From Lojkania enalia (lineage: Eukaryota > Ascomycota > Dothideomycetes > Pleosporales): DNA of 64,000 bases. A program made the translations under genes and the position numbers. The stretch's first letter is position 1, and every line of letters starts with the position of its first letter. Positions 46,498 to 57,491 of the stretch are shown piece by piece. The notes under the pieces are model-generated. The model saw nothing but the letters and a program-made list of their open reading frames with translations. It was not told where the DNA came from and did not search any database. The DNA lies in NCBI GenBank assembly GCA_010094045.1, contig ML986639.1, positions 124,001 to 188,000 on the forward strand. The letters run 5' to 3'.

Positions 46498-47022
46498 TCT
46501 TAGTTTAATTTCTCCAGATTCAAACGGAGCGTAGAGCCGGCCGTGGCAAAAAGGAATTACCGACGATAAAGCAATAACGCGATGAACAGAAAAAACACTT
46601 CAACCTATATATAGAGACTTGGTAATCACTAAGGAAGATAGCCAAATCCTGTACATAATCCGAGGCCTTAAAGTGCGCTTCTCTATGGGCTATAAGGGAA
46701 GGTTTACGAGGAAGTCTACATGTCCGTGTCTTGCTAAGGGGATGATTCGGAGTAATCTGAACTGTTTGAATGGGAAACTACAGACGTAAAAAGAATGACT
46801 TGGAACCTCACGAGTGTACGCATGGAATGGAGGATGAGCAGGACATATCCAGCCACTACGGTTACAGGTTATCTAAAGAACTCAACCAGACGGAAAGCGA
46901 TTATAGAACATATTGGAGTACATGACGACTTGCCTAGAGGGGCACTTTATAGCTATACAATGACACATAGACGTTGGTATCATTTCACGATACTTTCCGG
47001 ACATCCATTATGACGCACTTTG
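46498..47022. other. Intergenic, 3' side of GMC gene
   Basis: A 72-codon plus-strand frame (46795-47013) has no motif. Nothing called. Confidence 0.25.
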
Positions 47023-49076
47023 CTACTTCCCATCCATGATAATTAACTCCGCCGCCTTCTCTGCTACTGCATAGACAGTGCTACTAGTATGCGTCCCCGG
47101 TATCAAAGGCATTACACTCGCATCCACAACCCTCAAATTTCCCACCCCATGAACTCTGAGATCTATGTCAAGAACACCGCCTCTGCTAAGTGGCCCAAGA
47201 GCTGCTGTGCCAACAGGATGATAGAAGCTAGGACTAACGTTAGACTTCACCCAATTCTTCCAGTCATCATCTGTCTTGACCGCCTCGCCAGGGAAAAGCT
47301 CAACAGGTCCGAGAACGGCTGCAGATGGGGTGGAGTATAGGCGGCGGAACATTTTGAGACCGAGGACTGTAAGCTCAATATCAAGTGGGTTGCTGAATGT
47401 ACGATAGTTTACCAGAGGTTCAGATAGGGCATTAGAGGGGTCAATGTTGACTGTGCCACGTGAAAGTGGTTTGAGGAAGGCGAGCATGGCAGCAAACGCA
47501 GAAATGGGGTATTCGAAAACAGCGGATTGGTTGGATGAGAGCAGGTCTTTGAGGGCGTCAAGTTGGTGAGAGTACCCTTCAAGAACTGTAGAATGGGTCG
47601 AATTCGGTAGAAAAGATGAGGGCAACTGTGCATTTAAGAGTTTGAAGATAGAGGCAGTGTCATTCGTCAGGGTGGAGAGGGGTAGAAAAGCCCCGCTGTT
47701 GCCACCGCTTAATGTGAGAGGCCCTATATTCTGCGTTAAATAGTTATTTTATGCGAAATATATACAGCAGAAATACCTGTGCGATTTTGCTCATATTGTT
47801 CTCTAGCCTCTTTCATCAAAGTCTGGTTCGAGAACATTGACATTGGATTCGGAGAGATATCTTTTGTCACTGAGGCATGTCAACTTAAGCCCAGTCGGTA
47901 TTTACATTGAATATATACTTACTGTTGTAGAAAAGACTGCTTGTAGCATGGTCCTGGAAATTTTGCCCAACACCGGGAAGATCTACTTTAGTTGTGATGT
48001 TGGCTGCTTCCAATATATTCCTCGGCCCAATACCACTTCGCTGAAGAATTCCCGGTGTGTGAATTGCTCCAGCTGCTAGAATTACTTCTTGGTAGCTTAG
48101 AATGTCGATCAGCGATGAATTTCCGGTGACAGCTTGAATTTTAACACCCTCCGCCTTATATTTCTGGCTACCTATTCCAGTGCTTTCCAGGATCAGCTGG
48201 GTAACTCTGTGACCCACAAGAAGATGATAGTTGCGGCGATTTACAACAGGGTCATAGTGTGCCGTTCTTGCGTAAGATCGAGTCTGCATTTTCGGATCCT
48301 GAGAACTAGGGAACCAAAATACGCCATATGCTTCGCCACCTGCTCCTTCTTTGGGAGAATGGACCCCAAGGTCCTTCCATGCTCTTCGGATGATCTCTTT
48401 GTACTGATTAGCTCGTTCATTTCCGCAATTAGGAGGTCTTCGTACTTTCACTGGGCCACTGAAATGGTGGATATACAGCTTGAACAGGTCCATTGCCACC
48501 ATAAGCGGCTTCAATGTCCCAAGTATACTCATACTTCTGGGCATCACTTGCTGAGGGAGGTGTAAAAGTCGTGCTCCTCCTAAAGTAAGGCAACAGTCCC
48601 TTCCAACTCCACCCTGCTTCTCGGTATTCCTCCCCAGTCACGTCACCCCATGCATCATAATCCGCTACGCTCCCTCTATCAAACATTTGGGCGTTAATGG
48701 CTGAGCACCCGCCGACAATTTTGCCAACCGTGACCGTAAAGCTGCGATTATTCAAGCCAGCCTCTTTCTGCGATAATATCTGGAACGCATATCTAGGATC
48801 AGGAACTGTAGCCGCTGGTCGAAGAATAGCTGTGCTATTGACCAAATTGCCATACTCAACAACGAGAATAGAGCGACTCGGAAAGGCAGCGGTAAGCCTG
48901 TCCGCCACCGTGAGCCCCGAGGTGCCGCCGCCAGCTATGATATAGTCATAGCGCGTATCAAGTTCAGAGATATCGCGCTTTATAATAGCGTGATTCGGAA
49001 GTATCGATGCATATATGAATTTGATGTGCGGTAAAAAGGTGAAGAAATAAATAATGCAAAAGAACAACGTGGCCAT
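47023..49076 (-). CDS. Secreted GMC (glucose-methanol-choline) oxidoreductase
   Basis: FAD-dependent alcohol/sugar oxidase or dehydrogenase; substrate unknown. Minus-strand exons are 49076-48452, 48411-47923, 47869-47777 and 47723-47023 (635 codons). An N-terminal hydrophobic signal (LFFCIIYFFTFLPHI) precedes the ADP-binding YDYIIAGGGTSGLTVADRL. GMC signature 1 region is VGKIVGGCSAINAQMFDRGS, and signature 2 is EVILAAGAIHTPGILQRSGIG. The catalytic histidines are in SFYHPVGTAALGP and PGTHTSSTVYAVAEKAA. Introns are 40, 53 and 53 nt; intron 1 gives PPFQWPTNQYKEI and intron 3 gives NRTGPLTLSGG, both family-like. The ATG at 49076 is chosen; the frame upstream has no ATG before a stop. It stands alone among repeats, with no biosynthetic partners. 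Confidence 0.9.
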
Positions 49077-52000
49077 GATATCTTTCACTAGCTTTGACGA
49101 AGTCAAACAATCATACGCTCCTTAAGGCTTGACAGTAACAACGAAATTTGGAGCTTGTCGGGGCATTGAGAAATATATGAATTTTGTGAGATCTTAATAA
49201 AAGCCCGTAATGGTGCCATTGTGGGCCAAGAAAAGTAGGACGGAATACTGGGGAACCTATGATAAGCTGCGAATACCCGAACAATATTCGCTCAAGCTGA
49301 TTGAAGAGCGCATATTTGTTTGGATAGCTAGGGAGAGATCAGCAACGAATAAGTTGATAATATAGGATGCGACATGTGAGTGGACTCAATTGGTTCCCAT
49401 ACATGGTTCGGAATTGGAATGCCGTAAGAGAATATCTCAGCCGCGTGGAATATATCCTTTGGTGTGACGAGTCCGCCGACTAAAGAAAATTGTCTGGTTG
49501 TCTTCCGATCCTGATGCTGAGTTCCGCAGGTAGATGTGGTATATTAGATATTAAACGCTAGGGCAGTATTGTGGGGTAACAGGGGTTCGTAATATTGTTT
49601 GCTTCAAGACTTTTCAAGTACCGAAATAAAATTTAATGTTCACTCTCGATTCGGGCCAGGGGACTTTGGAAGATCTCTAGAGGCTCGGTTAGACGTGAAA
49701 GTTTTATAGCGGGAGCATTTCTGGTACCGGAATGATAGGTGCGTGATACCACGTAATATGCATGCGTCACTTCCAATGTCCTGCGAATAGCATGTACTCG
49801 GTCGCTGACTTTTCGGGGCAGCTCTTATCGGATCTGAGAATAGGAAACTTAATGGTACGAGATTCTTCGCTTAGATCGACAATACCGGAGTTGGAGAATA
49901 GGTCGCTATACATCCAAACTGTGCAAATTTTTGAAGCTTTGACTTCCAATGTTCCCGTGCACCAGTACGCTTATTTCTGCCTATCAATGCTTTGCCCCGT
50001 CACGTTCAAGATCGCATCAGCGATAGTGCAAATGTTTCACACAGCACCTCCAGTCTCAGCGCGGTCCGGCCACCACGCATGACCAGGGTTCCTTGTCCAA
50101 CGCCCGATATTGACAAGGTAATTGGGTTGATAGTACTCATTCTTATGTGGCGTCGGTAAGGAATTTGTTGCGCACCTAGATGTTGCGCAAAAAATGCTAG
50201 GGCCTGGCAGCCTTCGATCGTAGCACAGAAAGCGCTACCTGTCCATGAAAAACCTCTCAGACCTACTAAGGGCTTCGCAGAGATCGAATACTAGTAGGAT
50301 TTACCAAGGATTTACCAAGGATTTTCGAAAAAATTCTGAAGGGAAGAAGCGGGCGAGAGTTGCATCAAAAGGAAGGGAAAAAACTGGATTTTAATCCTGA
50401 TCGAGTATTAGACGGGTTAATAATATGCAATTTTACTAGCCAAAATGGGCCACAGCCCATTTATACGATGAATTGTAGAGATTCAAGGGTGAATTATACT
50501 ATCACGTGATGTACCATGACTGGTACGACGGCCGGCATAATTATCCGAAAACACCGGATTAGGATTCAGCTGCACTGTTTGGCTTTCTTTTCAGCTAGCC
50601 ACAACATCCTCCAGCTCAGAGAGCGCTTTTAAATCATAGTTTCGGTTTGAATTAATGCTGCTGCTTGCTATCCCGGAGGGGCTGAGACCCTGTCGCTTTT
50701 CAGCTTCACATATATTGGTTTTAGGCAATAGGGCAGAAATCCGTTTTCATGATGTACGCAAAGCAGCTGTTCAATTGGAGCATTAAACGAGTGAATGCAA
50801 GCCGCTTCTAAGCACGAATAGGTGAGAGGCCGATCCGCTGACCACGCGGTGTTGTGAACGACTTCTTGACGCAAATGGAATTAAAAGTTGGGGCAAAGGC
50901 GCTTTCGCTGAAGAATAGCATGCAGACTCGAGCGTTAGTGTGGTGGGCGTCAAAACCTATAGGCCAAAACCTGGCGAGTACTGAACAGGGCTTAGCGAGC
51001 GGCTGTAGGCCATTTGACTATTCTTACTCCGCCTACTACCCTCCTAACAACCGACGACCCCGGCCGGACACTTTGAAAGATAGCGCACTCGATATTTCTG
51101 TATCTTATTCACATTATTTCTCGTTTATTTACTTCCAGAGTATTAAATGGTGGGACCCTCGGCCACCAAAAACCTGTACTTTTCTAGCGAGCGTGTTCAA
51201 GGAAATGAAGTCAAACCTCAGATTTCTCGTCCTTCGCTGGGTGCAGCCGCATGTGGCGTCGGTCGATTTCCTCGATTTAATTAGCGATATGAGTGCACTA
51301 CGGCCCGTACAACGCATTCAGCATTTGCCGATATAAGGGAATAGCATGAGCGGCTCGCGCAGGTATGTGTATTCTCTCATAGAAAACTGTCAAATATCTA
51401 TGAGGACATGCACGGGCCTACACAATCCGCATATGCTATCTCCTTGCAGCAGTGTGATCGGCAGAGGGCTAGAGTGCTGCTAGGGAGGGTTGCACGAGTG
51501 CTACTTCCCATGGAATATTTTGGGGACTCGGCACCGGAAAAGGCTACTAGTCGAGAGGGAACCGTATTGATTGGTCTAGCATTTCAATGGGGGGTACATT
51601 TGACCAGGCTATCGCTTTCTGGCATTCGCTATACCCGGTTCCCATGTGGCATGCCAAACATATGGGCATCGACAGGTTTCTCACCGATCAATTGATTGGT
51701 AAGCTCCTAATTGGAATGAGGGTGCAGGTGACTGTGGTGTTCGGAAACTTTTATGTGCTCGCAAACCACGTAGCCAAGCTTACCCGCTCTGATCAACGGA
51801 TTCTAGCTGCTAGAGGCACTTGCGAGCTTGGTTCTGGGCGCGTCTTGTAGCACGAGAACAATTTAGCTGTCGAGCTGACAAAACTATGTGGCTCACAATC
51901 AGTACGCTCACTGGTTATTACGAAAACGCGACACATGGATGACAGGGGAGATGGTCGCCGTCTGTAGGCTGGAAAAAGGATTACTAGAATGGAGGACGAT

Positions 52001-52141
52001 TACCATGTCGCTACGTGTAGCTGGCTGCGCTAGAGCCTCCTTACTTTCTATTTACTAAGATATTTGCAATACTCCCCTCATAAACCAACTTTCTGCTAGG
52101 GTTGGCCACATCTCACGACTGAACGTCTCCTTTATTTCACC
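49077..52141. other. 3-kb gene-poor stretch
   Basis: Open frames at 49762-50082 (+), 50854-51336 (+, 160 codons) and 51408-51850 (+, two overlapping) have no recognisable domains and inconsistent composition. They may be relics of a decayed gene, but I cannot name it. A 12-bp tandem ATTTACCAAGG repeat is at about 50298-50320. The promoter of the next gene lies at the right end. Confidence 0.3.
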
Positions 52142-54243
52142 ATGAGCAAGCAACCTTATACATACGACCCTATTAGAGGCAATGAGAAACCTGCACGAGC
52201 TAGCACTGCAGCTATCTCTCATTCCTCCACGAGGGACGTTAACCGAAATAGGGAACATGGGCGTCTCTTCTGGACTGAGATTAGCTGGCGCTTCGCGGGC
52301 GCTTTCGTCTTCAGCGTCATCATTGTTGCCATTCTCTACCGTTTCTCGCAAATGGGCAACCTCAGTCGATGGGAGAAGCGCTGGTTCAATGTGCTCACCA
52401 TCCTTTTCTCTTCGCTTGTTAGTTTGATGTTGGGTTCGCTCTTAGGACTATTGGGGAATATGCTCCGCTGGCCGTTGTTGGCGCGAAAAGCGCATGAACC
52501 AATGGATGTAAGCTTCTACCATATAAGGAGAGCCGGAAAGGGGATTGTTAACACAATGATCTAGGTCGACTTGATATTGGGAATGTCAAATCCTACAGGT
52601 GCATTCAGATTGATTTGCTACCATACCATGCATTGGAAATGGCGCGCAACCACCGTAGTGGTGACGCTGTATCTGCTCGTCAATATCATCGGCCGGCTGA
52701 GCGTGGCGTCCTTTGGTCTAACATTCGACCTAAACGAAATCCCTGGAGTTGAGTATCCCGTGATTATCACCGACTGGAGCACAGACGCCTGGTTCAACAA
52801 GTCTGTAGCTGGCGGCTACACGCGCCTCGACTATCAGTCTAGTAAGTGAGAGTACCATCAGCCTACTGTTTCATAACTAACACTTACCCATAGAAAGAAT
52901 GAATGACTATGCAGCAATCGGGCTGTCAACCGTCCCGACCCCGTTTAATTCGACAGTCCCGTCAACCTTCAACTTGACCAACGCAGGTGGTCGAGGTCTA
53001 GATCGGAAGGTTGAGGGAGACAAAGTCACATACTCTTATTTCTTAAGAGAGTACCGCGGCGCCGAGGAGAAGGCTTCAGCAGATAAGGTGCTTCATAGTT
53101 CATCAAAATGCATCGGAAGGAATCTTTGGGGTTCCGATGTCTACGAAAAGGGGAGGATAGTTGGCAACATAAGTAAGTTATACTGTCTATCAAAAGACTG
53201 ATAGATAGCTGGTGGCTGACTAACACGAAAACTCCTAGACGAAACAAGTAATGAACCCTTCATCAACATATTAATCGCTATGTTCGTCTTCTATACAGAG
53301 TCGCAGGGTGAATATCTGTGGGCAGCGCCACTCGACTATAGCGAGTTATCGAACCCACCTTCAGCTTGTGCCACAACATGCAAGTAGCGCCTTCTCCTCT
53401 ACTTGATGGTAGACCAAAACTAATCATCAAATCCAAGACCTCTATTCGGAAGACTATCTAGGTTACACCGAAAAACTCGTCCGCAACGCCACATATTTCG
53501 AGTGCACAACTTGCTTGACCGACCAAAAAAACAAACCCGGACTTGGCTCAGACGTACTTTTTGGTCTACCATCCGTAAATGCTTCCATGACTGCTGGCCT
53601 TCTTCTCGAGCTTGGCGCATTCGAGCGCGTCTATGAGGATTACGCTAGGGGAAATGGTACATCATTTTCGGTCAGACAATACCCAGGAATGAACAAGAAC
53701 TTGCATTTTATGAATGACCGTGACAACGCCGTTCACTCAGGTGTTGAGGAAAATGCACCCCGCACTAGTGTTCCACTTGAGGCCGAGCTGTACGCTGCAC
53801 ATGTGGCGGCTCGTCTCCCGATTCTTGCCATAATTGGCGCTGACTCACAGCTACCGCGTGTGACGCGAGAGAAGGGCGCATCCGAGCGGCCATTTGTCAA
53901 CACAGTGCTAGAAGTGCGCTGGAAGAGGACAGTCGCTGTGCTCGCCTCTATTCTTGCCGGGCAGGTGATCGCCATCGCCGTTGTGAAGTTCATGTGTAGG
54001 AGGGTGTTTATCAGGGATCATGACAGCTATCTTTCACTCGCGAGATTGATGAAGACGGTGATGGAGAAAAAGGTAGTGGGGAGGAGCACGGATAGTGGGA
54101 AAGATCTTGCGCAGTTCTTGAAGGACGAGGGAGTGATTATGAGATATGGGACTAGGAGTATCGAGGATGGATACTACGAAGTAGACCTTTGGGATGGAGA
54201 GCGACCACTCAACGGTGAGTTCCGTAGTGGGCGCTATAACTAA
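52142..54243 (+). CDS. Fungal multi-pass membrane protein with large extracellular domain
   Basis: Unnamed filamentous-fungal membrane protein family. Exons are 52142-52507, 52565-52841, 52894-53172, 53239-53379 and 53438-54243 (622 codons). Helices: FAGAFVFSVIIVAILYRF, VLTILFSSLVSLMLGSLLGL, after the LILGMSNPTGAFRLI loop TTVVVTLYLLVNIIGRL, and near the C-terminus TVAVLASILAGQVIAIAVV. The roughly 350-residue region between helices 3 and 4 has many N-glycosylation sites (NKS, NST, NLT, NIN.TS, NAT, NAS, NGT) and cysteines, so it is probably extracellular. Intron 4 reads GCAAGT...CCAAG and splices ACATT|YLYSEDYLGYT; a GT donor nine nt earlier is in phase but weak (GTGCCA). Function unknown. Confidence 0.82.
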
Positions 54244-56149
54244 GGGATTGAAGTGAAGGATGAATTCTGGGAAGAACGCGAGCGAAGAGGACACGACGAG
54301 CCAGAACAATGAGGTGAGTACTAATAGTTCTTTGTCTAAAGTTTCGAGTCTAGCATGGTTTGAGAAATATTACGCTCGTTTGATCATCTTCTTGACTCAT
54401 GTCACCATCGCCTTTGCTGTTGCATCCTGTCGAATAGTAGAGCACGACATAGTCTCCGATTCTGACATAGGATTTCTGAAAGGATCGAGTGTAGCATTAG
54501 ACTATATGAAGAGTTGCTGGAGGATTATGATGACAACTGTGAAAGACGCGAAAGACACGAAAGGCACAGAACGGGAAAGAAGATAAATTCCGCACATTAT
54601 TATGGTCTCGCCCATCAAATGCCTTTAATGGATCTTTCACTGCATCGCGGACCTGCGTTTCGCAGTCCTTCCCAGTCTTCGAAGAGTTGTGCAATCTAGA
54701 CTCACGTGACAAACTTGGAGACAAAGCTTTCAAGCTCGGAATCTATCAACGCGGGCAGGTAGAGCCTAGAAGCTTTAGTGCCACGTCCATTCAGATCTCC
54801 GGTTGCCGAATATTTCTCCCCACTGCTAGCTCGATTCCTACTGTCGTTCCTGTCCGTTATCATAAAACTCGCTATCTTCAAGGCTTTCACCGCTGTGTCC
54901 GCCCTAGTCACAGGGGAGATCGTCAATGTTGCGCAACTCTCCAGTGGTATTCCTCCTTACGTCAGAGCTGCTTCGTAGAGGCGGGATCGTTGAGAAACTA
55001 CTGACCTGTCCCGTGTCTGCGGCTTATGAAGTCGAATTGCTAGGCAGACAAGTCCGCTGACGATATCCACGCCATGACCATACCATATTTTGCAAGGTCG
55101 AGTCCATGCCGTATAGCATCGATTCCAGACTCCATAGTGGGGATATATGTACGAATGAAGCTAGTGTCGTCATTTATTACTTAAGTGTTGTTATGCCTTA
55201 TGTCCGCACGCTCTTTGATCACTTGACACAATTTACTTCAATATATGAGTAACCTTATTCTCTAGTGCACTTAGGGGGTACCATATAGACTGACAGGTAA
55301 TCTAGCTGCAATGAGACCTGTACCAACATCGTTAGGCGTTCCTTCCTGGCCTTGCTAGAAACTAATCTAATTTACCCATGGGGATGGATTAGTTGGGATT
55401 AGTTGGATAAGCCAGCTGGACCGAACTGGATTAGCTAAGCACAAAGGAAATTGATATGGAGGATCACGACTATATGATGACCTTTAATGTCTCCGTTAGT
55501 TTTTATTCTTCGTAGCTTTAGTCAACAATAGATTTTCACTTTTGGTTACGAATATCCGAAACCCTAACCAATTGTCTATACTGATTTACTCCTGCGTCGA
55601 ATAATTCTGATATCGTCTATACCTCTTACCCCCCACAACCTATTCGTTGACTTAGGGTAATTTTACCAACTGTATTCTATCCGGAGCTAATCCTTCTAAC
55701 ATATATATTTCCATTCCTCGACTTTTTTATTTGGACGCCTTGGTGCCAGGCATACGGTGTAGCAGCCAGACGAGCCACTGCTATATGGGCGACACTTTAA
55801 GTCCGATCAACCCCATTATTATGCAAGATATCCGGCACACTGATGCAAGACTCATACCTAGCTCCCTGAGCGGTGACTTATCCTAGGCCTAGAGCCATCA
55901 GCACCAGTTATGTTGCCAAGGGATTGTGTTAGCTACACCTAAAGAGCTTAGCGTTCTGTGCTAAGATCTCCCTCCCCCTATCTACTTTCGTGTTAATATG
56001 TTCACAACCTCTACCACTACCTATACTATTACTCTAAAGGGAGCTTACTTTGTCCGCCTGGTTATCAAAACAGCGGGAAATCGTAGTAGCCTAGCTTCTC
56101 GAAAACATCGGTAGGAACGGTAAAGTATCGGGACATATGAGTAGGGGAG
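54244..56149. other. Gene-free transition into repeat region
   Basis: A 54.7-55.0 kb segment is GC-richer and encodes a hydrophobic stretch (about 54778-54978, SPLLARFLLSFLSVIIKLAI), which could be a gene fragment, but no family is recognised. The rest becomes increasingly AT-rich with no frames. Confidence 0.3.
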
Positions 56150-56220
56150 CTGCGTTGATTCATATCTACGAAGGATCTAGGCTATTTATACTGTCTGTCC
56201 TGGTATCACATGATATCAGG
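56150..56220 (-). repeat. LTR-promoter-like repeat, left inverted copy
   Basis: Its reverse complement matches 63381-63452 at most of 71 positions with one single-base indel. The shared sequence has a near-palindrome (CCTGATATCATGTGATACC), then AGTATAAATAGCC as a TATA-like box and ATCAACGCAG downstream, all like an LTR promoter. Similarity seems to continue more weakly for about 25 bp beyond the CGCAG end. Confidence 0.65.
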
Positions 56221-57361
56221 GGGGAAGAGATGGACGGAGACGTAGGAGCCGAGCTTGAATTCCTGATATCATGCTTCGGATGCGGATAAGACAACTGTGG
56301 GCATGCTTGAATAATAACGCTAGTAGCGGTTGTTTATTAAATCTTTCATTTTGAAGATTTTATATTAATTAGTCTTTCTATAGTAGCTATATAACATGGA
56401 AGTCTATCAGCCTAACGTACTGGATAAGCGAGCACCACACCTTACCTAGAGTACGCGGTCTATCAATATTCTATTATAATAATATACTACAGTAACACTC
56501 AGTCGACTTGCAGCGAAAGCAGGATCCTACTAACTGTCTAAACTATCATAAAAATTATATAGAGAGTACAAGATATACTATAGCAGTTAACAACGTCTCC
56601 TGTGATAAGGATTTAGCGAGTCTACTGAGTATGATTTCCTACTGCTGTACGGGAGCAAGTTATCCGGTTGCAGGTTGTATCGGATACCATCGCACGATAT
56701 CAAATCACGCCGGATGTCAGCTGATATACCCTTTCTTATGTACATAAATATGGCCTGCTGGCCATCTTCAATCAAGCAGTTCAGTTCCTCATCTCCCTCC
56801 CTTAGACAAGATTCGTCTCTCACCACATCTCCAATCGTTTAATTAGGTGACCACGCGCTAGAATCTCTCTAAAACGCAATCATGAGGCCAATCCAAAAGA
56901 ATCTACTAAGCTAGGGGAATCAACCATTGTTTAATATATTCTTAATATAGATTCCTATATATTTATATTTCGATTAAATACTATATATAATATAGCTAAT
57001 TAATCGCTTGCTATATATATTAATAGCTGGATCAGTATTAAATAGCTATAGAATTTAAGTAGCTTTATAGAAATAAAGATCTTATAATACTGTGAGGCGT
57101 CACGTAGGCAGGAAGCTTGAAGAGCTAAAAGGAGGGTACAGGATGATATTCCGTGAGAGAGAAAGGGAGACGAATCCTTAAGGGGTAATCCTTAGGACTC
57201 GAAAGTATATATTAATATATCCACGTGACCCGTAGATCAACTAAGCTAGGGCTGATGGTATTCCGTAAGAGACCCGAGTCCTGCCCTTGGAGGGTAATTC
57301 TGAAGGACGTGTTACAAATACTCTATATACTAATATATTTATTATAGGCTATTTCTAACTA
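56221..57361. other. AT-rich repeat debris with a degenerate direct repeat
   Basis: No intact frame. Two related blocks lie at about 57139-57220 and 57260-57348. Each starts with GATG(A/G)TATTCCGT(G/A)AGAGA, has GGGTAAT(C/T)C in the middle and ends with a TATACTAATATAT-like run. A 79-codon frame around 56508-56826 on either strand is not convincing. Confidence 0.4.
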
Positions 57362-57366
57362 TTAAA

Positions 57367-57491
57367 TGTTACGGCTAAGCTATTTACAGTTAGCCCCTTA
57401 GCAGGTCCAGGGATATATATGTAGCATGTCTCGCATTTCTAGTTAATAGACGTAGTTTTCCAATCCTTATTAGAGCTAGCCAGCTCTAACA
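57367..57491 (+). repeat. 5' LTR of copia element
   Basis: 125 bp, starts TGTTACGGCTAAGC and ends AGCTCTAACA (TG...CA, with TGTTA/TAACA inverted ends). It differs from the 3' LTR at seven positions, all transitions. Confidence 0.88.

Noticed and set aside
50854..51336. 160-codon plus-strand frame
   Set aside because: Begins inside debris, no motifs, and overlapping frames on the other strand are equally open.
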